A stretch of DNA of 64,000 nucleotides from CALBPI01 sp039033995 (GTDB lineage: Bacteria; Pseudomonadota; Gammaproteobacteria; Steroidobacterales; Woeseiaceae), in the NCBI GenBank assembly GCA_039033995.1, contig JBCCBP010000016.1:1-64000 (forward strand), written 5' to 3'. The position numbers and the translations under genes were made by a program. The notes beneath the pieces are model-generated. The model searched no databases, had not been told where the DNA came from, and saw only the letters and a list, made by a program, of their open reading frames with translations. Positions 61,207 to 64,000 of the stretch are shown here, piece after piece (within the stretch, counting starts at the first letter, position 1; each line of letters opens with the position of its first letter).

Positions 61207-63384
61207 TCACTCTTCCTCGAACAAGCGATCCGCCAGATAAGTGAACTCGAGCGCCGTGCGCTTGGCACGCTCCTTTTGATTCGCCGCAGCAGAATGTCCG
61301 CCATCGATATTTTCGTAGTACAGAAACGGTTTCTCTGCAGACTCAAATAGTCTCGCCATTTTTCGCGCGTGTCCTGGATGAACACGGTCGTCCTTGGTCG
61401 ACGTTACGAAGAACGGTGTCGGATACTCCGTCTCTTGGTCAAAGTTGTGATAGGGCGAAATCTGCTCGAGAAACGCGCGTTCCTCGGGAATCTCCGGATC
61501 ACCATATTCATCGACCCATGACGCACCGGCAAGCAGCTTGTGGTAGCGCAACATATCGAGCAGCGGCACCTGCACGACGACCGCATTCCACAAGTCCGGA
61601 CGCTGCGTCATCATGACCCCCATCAGCAATCCGCCATTGGAGCCACCCATGATGCCGAGATGCTTGCTGGAGGTCAGCTTGCTTTCGATCAGATCCTCGC
61701 CGATCGCAATGAAGTCATCGTAGATCACTTGCCGCTTACCTTTCAGGCCAGCCTGATGCCACGCCGGCCCGAACTCGCCGCCGCCACGAATGTTGGCCAA
61801 CGCATAGGCGCCGCCCTTTTCGAGCCACATGCGGCCGAGCCCCGGCGAGTAACTTGGCAGCAGCGAAATCTCGAATCCACCGTAGCCATACAACAAAGTA
61901 GGTGTCGTTCCATCGAACTTGACGTCATCGCGCCGAATCAGGAAATAAGGCACACGCGTACCGTCCTTCGAAAGGACCTCCTTCTGCTCGACCACAAGAC
62001 CGTCGGTATTGAATTTAGCCGGCAACGATTTGAGCGTCGTGAGCTCGCTCGTCCGCGCATCGAATCTCAATAGCGAATCGGGTGACAGGAAACCTTCGTA
62101 GTTGATGAATACGATCGGTGACTTCTTATCGGAAAACGCGATTCCCGCACGACCGGTGCCAGGCAGCTCGACATCGTTCGTCTGCCAGCCTGCATTGGTC
62201 CGCGTTAACGTCAGAAGTCGGCCGGTGACATTGTCGTTAATCGACAGTAGCGCGCCAGCCGAAGAGACCGCGACGCCGTTGACCGCCTGTCTTTCATTAG
62301 CTCGGAAAACTAGTTGCACGCGTGGAAGTACACCGCTTTTGAGAAACGAATTCAGCTCGAAAGCGACCAGGTCGCCCGACTGAAAGCTTGCATCTTGCTC
62401 GGGGATAACCCAGTCCTGTTGCAACGTGACTAGTTGATAGCCCTCGAAGATCTCGCCAGGCGTCGCTTTTGGCGGAATAGGCATCTTCCGTGGTGTGTCA
62501 CCATCCAGCAACCAATAGGTGGCGGTAAAAAAGGTATCCGCCTCGACCGCGCCATAGATAACCTGGCCGTCATCCAGCGTCTGCGACCATGGCCAGACAC
62601 CGACATCGGTCTTGTCACCGGTGTAGAGCATCTGTGCTTCGTCCAATGACTGACCGCGCTGCAGCACTCGCACACTCGACGGATAGCCAGACTCGGTCAG
62701 CGTTGAGCCGTCCTGCTCCCAGTCTGTCGCTACCAACAATGTGTCGGCGTCGATCCAGGCAAGCCCTTGTTTGGCCTCGGGCGTTGAAAAACCATCCGCG
62801 ACAAATACCTTGTCGATCAGGTCGAACTCACGATTGACAACGGCATCCTTACCGCCATCTGACAAGGACACCATGCAGCGGCGCACCGGACCTGCCTGGG
62901 GTACGAAACAGTCGGTGCCTTTGTTCACCCAGTTCTTGTCCTCATCGCGCGCGAGTTGGTCAAAATCGAGCACGGTCTCCCATTCAGGCTTCTCCTGCTC
63001 GTATTGCGACAACGACGTTCGTCGCCAGATGCCCCGCACGTTCGTATCGTCCTGCCAGAAGTTGTACACCTGGCCGTCGATGATCCGACCGTAGGGAATG
63101 CGCTCATCCGATACGGCCAGCTCCATCGCCGCTTCCAGATTACCCTCGTAGACGGGATGGCCTTGCACATCGGCCAGCGAACGCTCATTCTGCGCGCGCA
63201 CCCAGTCGAGCGCACGTTCGCCCTCGACCTCTTCCAGCCAGAGGTTGTCATCCGCTTGGGGGGTATTCTGACTCACTTCTGTCACAGCGACGGGCTCCTC
63301 GATTGTGGCCTCTTTCGCGGCCTCCTTGTTCTGGCACGCGGCCAACGCTACGACGGCCACCAACAAACTGATACGTGTTCGCAT
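61207..63384 (-). CDS. Prolyl oligopeptidase family (S9A) lipoprotein
   Basis: A 725-residue exported protein. The signal ends in LVAVVALAAC (lipobox). The N-terminal propeller includes DNLWLEEVEGERALDWV, a POP hallmark. The catalytic domain has Ser in GIMGGSNGGLLMGVMM (near 579), Asp in STKDDRVHPGHA and His in IDGGHSAAANQKE. It cleaves proline-containing oligopeptides, likely in the periplasm. ATG 63384 has AGGAGAG upstream. It is divergent from the ThDP gene by 123 nt. Confidence 0.92.
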   Translation of the reverse strand: MRTRISLLVAVVALAACQNKEAAKEATIEEPVAVTEVSQNTPQADDNLWLEEVEGERALDWVRAQNERSLADVQGHPVYEGNLEAAMELAVSDERIPYGRIIDGQVYNFWQDDTNVRGIWRRTSLSQYEQEKPEWETVLDFDQLARDEDKNWVNKGTDCFVPQAGPVRRCMVSLSDGGKDAVVNREFDLIDKVFVADGFSTPEAKQGLAWIDADTLLVATDWEQDGSTLTESGYPSSVRVLQRGQSLDEAQMLYTGDKTDVGVWPWSQTLDDGQVIYGAVEADTFFTATYWLLDGDTPRKMPIPPKATPGEIFEGYQLVTLQQDWVIPEQDASFQSGDLVAFELNSFLKSGVLPRVQLVFRANERQAVNGVAVSSAGALLSINDNVTGRLLTLTRTNAGWQTNDVELPGTGRAGIAFSDKKSPIVFINYEGFLSPDSLLRFDARTSELTTLKSLPAKFNTDGLVVEQKEVLSKDGTRVPYFLIRRDDVKFDGTTPTLLYGYGGFEISLLPSYSPGLGRMWLEKGGAYALANIRGGGEFGPAWHQAGLKGKRQVIYDDFIAIGEDLIESKLTSSKHLGIMGGSNGGLLMGVMMTQRPDLWNAVVVQVPLLDMLRYHKLLAGASWVDEYGDPEIPEERAFLEQISPYHNFDQETEYPTPFFVTSTKDDRVHPGHARKMARLFESAEKPFLYYENIDGGHSAAANQKERAKRTALEFTYLADRLFEEE

Positions 63385-63507
63385 GTCGCACTCTCCTGAC
63401 AATGGATCGCGGGCAGTATACCGGATGATTCGATCAGCGGGTTGCTGCGACAAGGCGAGTCAGCTGCTAGGCTTGCCCGTGATCTCAGACACAGAAAGCG
63501 AGTCTTC

Positions 63508-64000
63508 ATGAATGGCGCTGAAGGACTGATTCAAACGCTGGCCAAGGCCGGCGTCGAGGTTTGTTTCGCCAATCCCGGCACGTCCGAAATGCAATTGGTT
63601 GCGGCATTGGATGGTGCACCGGAAATACGCGCCATTCTCGGCTTGTTTGAGGGCGTTGTGACGGGCGCTGCGGACGGCTATGGCCGCATGGCAGGCAAAC
63701 CGGCACTGACCCTGCTGCACCTCGGGCCGGGTCTCGGTAACGGCCTCGCCAATCTGCACAATGCGAAACGTGCACGCACGCCGATCATTAATCTGGTCGG
63801 AGACCACGCGACGACGCATTTGCAATATGACGCGCCGCTAACCTCTGATCTCGATGGCGTCGCGGCACCGATGTCGGACTGGGTTCGCCGCAGCCTGTCC
63901 GCAGCGGACCTCGCCAACGTCGGCGCCTCCGCGCTGCAGGCGGCCATGCGCTACCCAGGCGCCATCGCCACCATCATCGCGCCGGCAGATCACGCATGGG
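63508..64000 (+). CDS. Acetolactate synthase large-subunit-like ThDP enzyme (partial)
   Basis: The N-terminal 164 residues of a thiamine-diphosphate enzyme; it runs off the right edge with the frame open. GLIQTLAKAGVEVCFANPGTSE, then the catalytic-Glu segment LFEGVVTGAADGYGRMAG (Glu for the ThDP pyrimidine), and LLHLGPGLGNGLANLHNA match IlvB/benzoylformate-decarboxylase-type proteins. No FAD or C-terminal ThDP motif is visible yet, so the exact reaction stays open. GCGAG lies upstream of the ATG. Confidence 0.85.
   Translation, partial: MNGAEGLIQTLAKAGVEVCFANPGTSEMQLVAALDGAPEIRAILGLFEGVVTGAADGYGRMAGKPALTLLHLGPGLGNGLANLHNAKRARTPIINLVGDHATTHLQYDAPLTSDLDGVAAPMSDWVRRSLSAADLANVGASALQAAMRYPGAIATIIAPADHAW

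Noticed and set aside
1..64000. CRISPR arrays, tRNA or rRNA genes, IS elements, prophage
   Set aside because: I saw no regularly spaced repeats, cloverleaf sequences, transposase or phage genes on reading the window. A tRNAscan or ISfinder search would be decisive.

Overview
The window is a gene-dense, moderately GC-rich bacterial chromosome segment. Gene content points to an aerobic gammaproteobacterium, probably marine and heterotrophic: bd-type oxidase, AhpCF, a YgiQ radical-SAM protein, a YhcB/ZapG-like protein, a MAPEG protein, two GGDEF proteins, a flavin-dependent halogenase and several S9 peptidases. This assignment is inference; there is no rRNA, tRNA or other phylogenetic marker here. 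I see no prophage, insertion sequence, CRISPR array or tRNA.

Layout. Bases 1-3399 (minus) hold a GbsR/MarR-type regulator followed by cydAB, then a partial hypothetical gene. A dyad operator overlaps the regulator's promoter. From 3701 to 19834 everything is on the plus strand: an acyl-CoA ligase, a small RRM RNA-binding protein with a long leader and a clear terminator, then a long run. That run begins with an AtuA-type acyl-CoA carboxylase cluster (AtuA-like, carboxyltransferase beta, enoyl-CoA hydratase, biotin carboxylase alpha, TIGR03084-like metal-binding protein, DUF2855 protein). It continues with a NodB-propeller fusion, a BciA-like reductase, a YgeA-like racemase, an isochorismatase-fold hydrolase, a YhcB-like protein and a GFA protein.

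Bases 19838-23856 (minus) carry a DUF4399 lipoprotein, a CorC/CNNM transporter-like protein, a short Cys-containing protein, a Tat-exported aminotransferase and a rhomboid protease. Then come YgiQ, a PLA2-like lipoprotein and a hybrid histidine kinase (plus). Bases 28955-34718 (minus) contain MAPEG, DUF302, two unknown exported or membrane proteins, a regulatory cassette (4-TM protein, Xre, membrane AraC) behind twin palindromes, OsmC and an MDR dehydrogenase. A divergent FAD monooxygenase overlaps a BCCP-carboxyltransferase fusion that lacks a biotin carboxylase domain.

Bases 37978-45077 (minus) contain a surface-sorted protein, a halogenase / alpha-beta hydrolase / phosphatase operon, a lipoprotein-type methyltransferase, a diguanylate cyclase and an unknown anchored protein. 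An amidase and an erythromycin-esterase-like lipoprotein follow (plus). Bases 48294-58919 (minus) hold a 5'-nucleotidase, ahpCF with a candidate OxyR box and a terminator, an MscS channel, an S9 peptidase, cysteine synthase and an FAD/NAD(P) oxidoreductase. The window ends with a GGDEF protein, an SDR, a prolyl-oligopeptidase lipoprotein and the start of an acetolactate-synthase-like gene.

Functional theme. Acyl-CoA chemistry dominates: a ligase, a complete biotin carboxylase pair with its hydratase, and a second unusual carboxyltransferase. This suggests catabolism of branched or isoprenoid acids. The best candidates for something undescribed are the BCCP-first carboxyltransferase fusion beside a monooxygenase, the altered halide-site halogenase operon, and the twin-palindrome membrane-regulator cassette.
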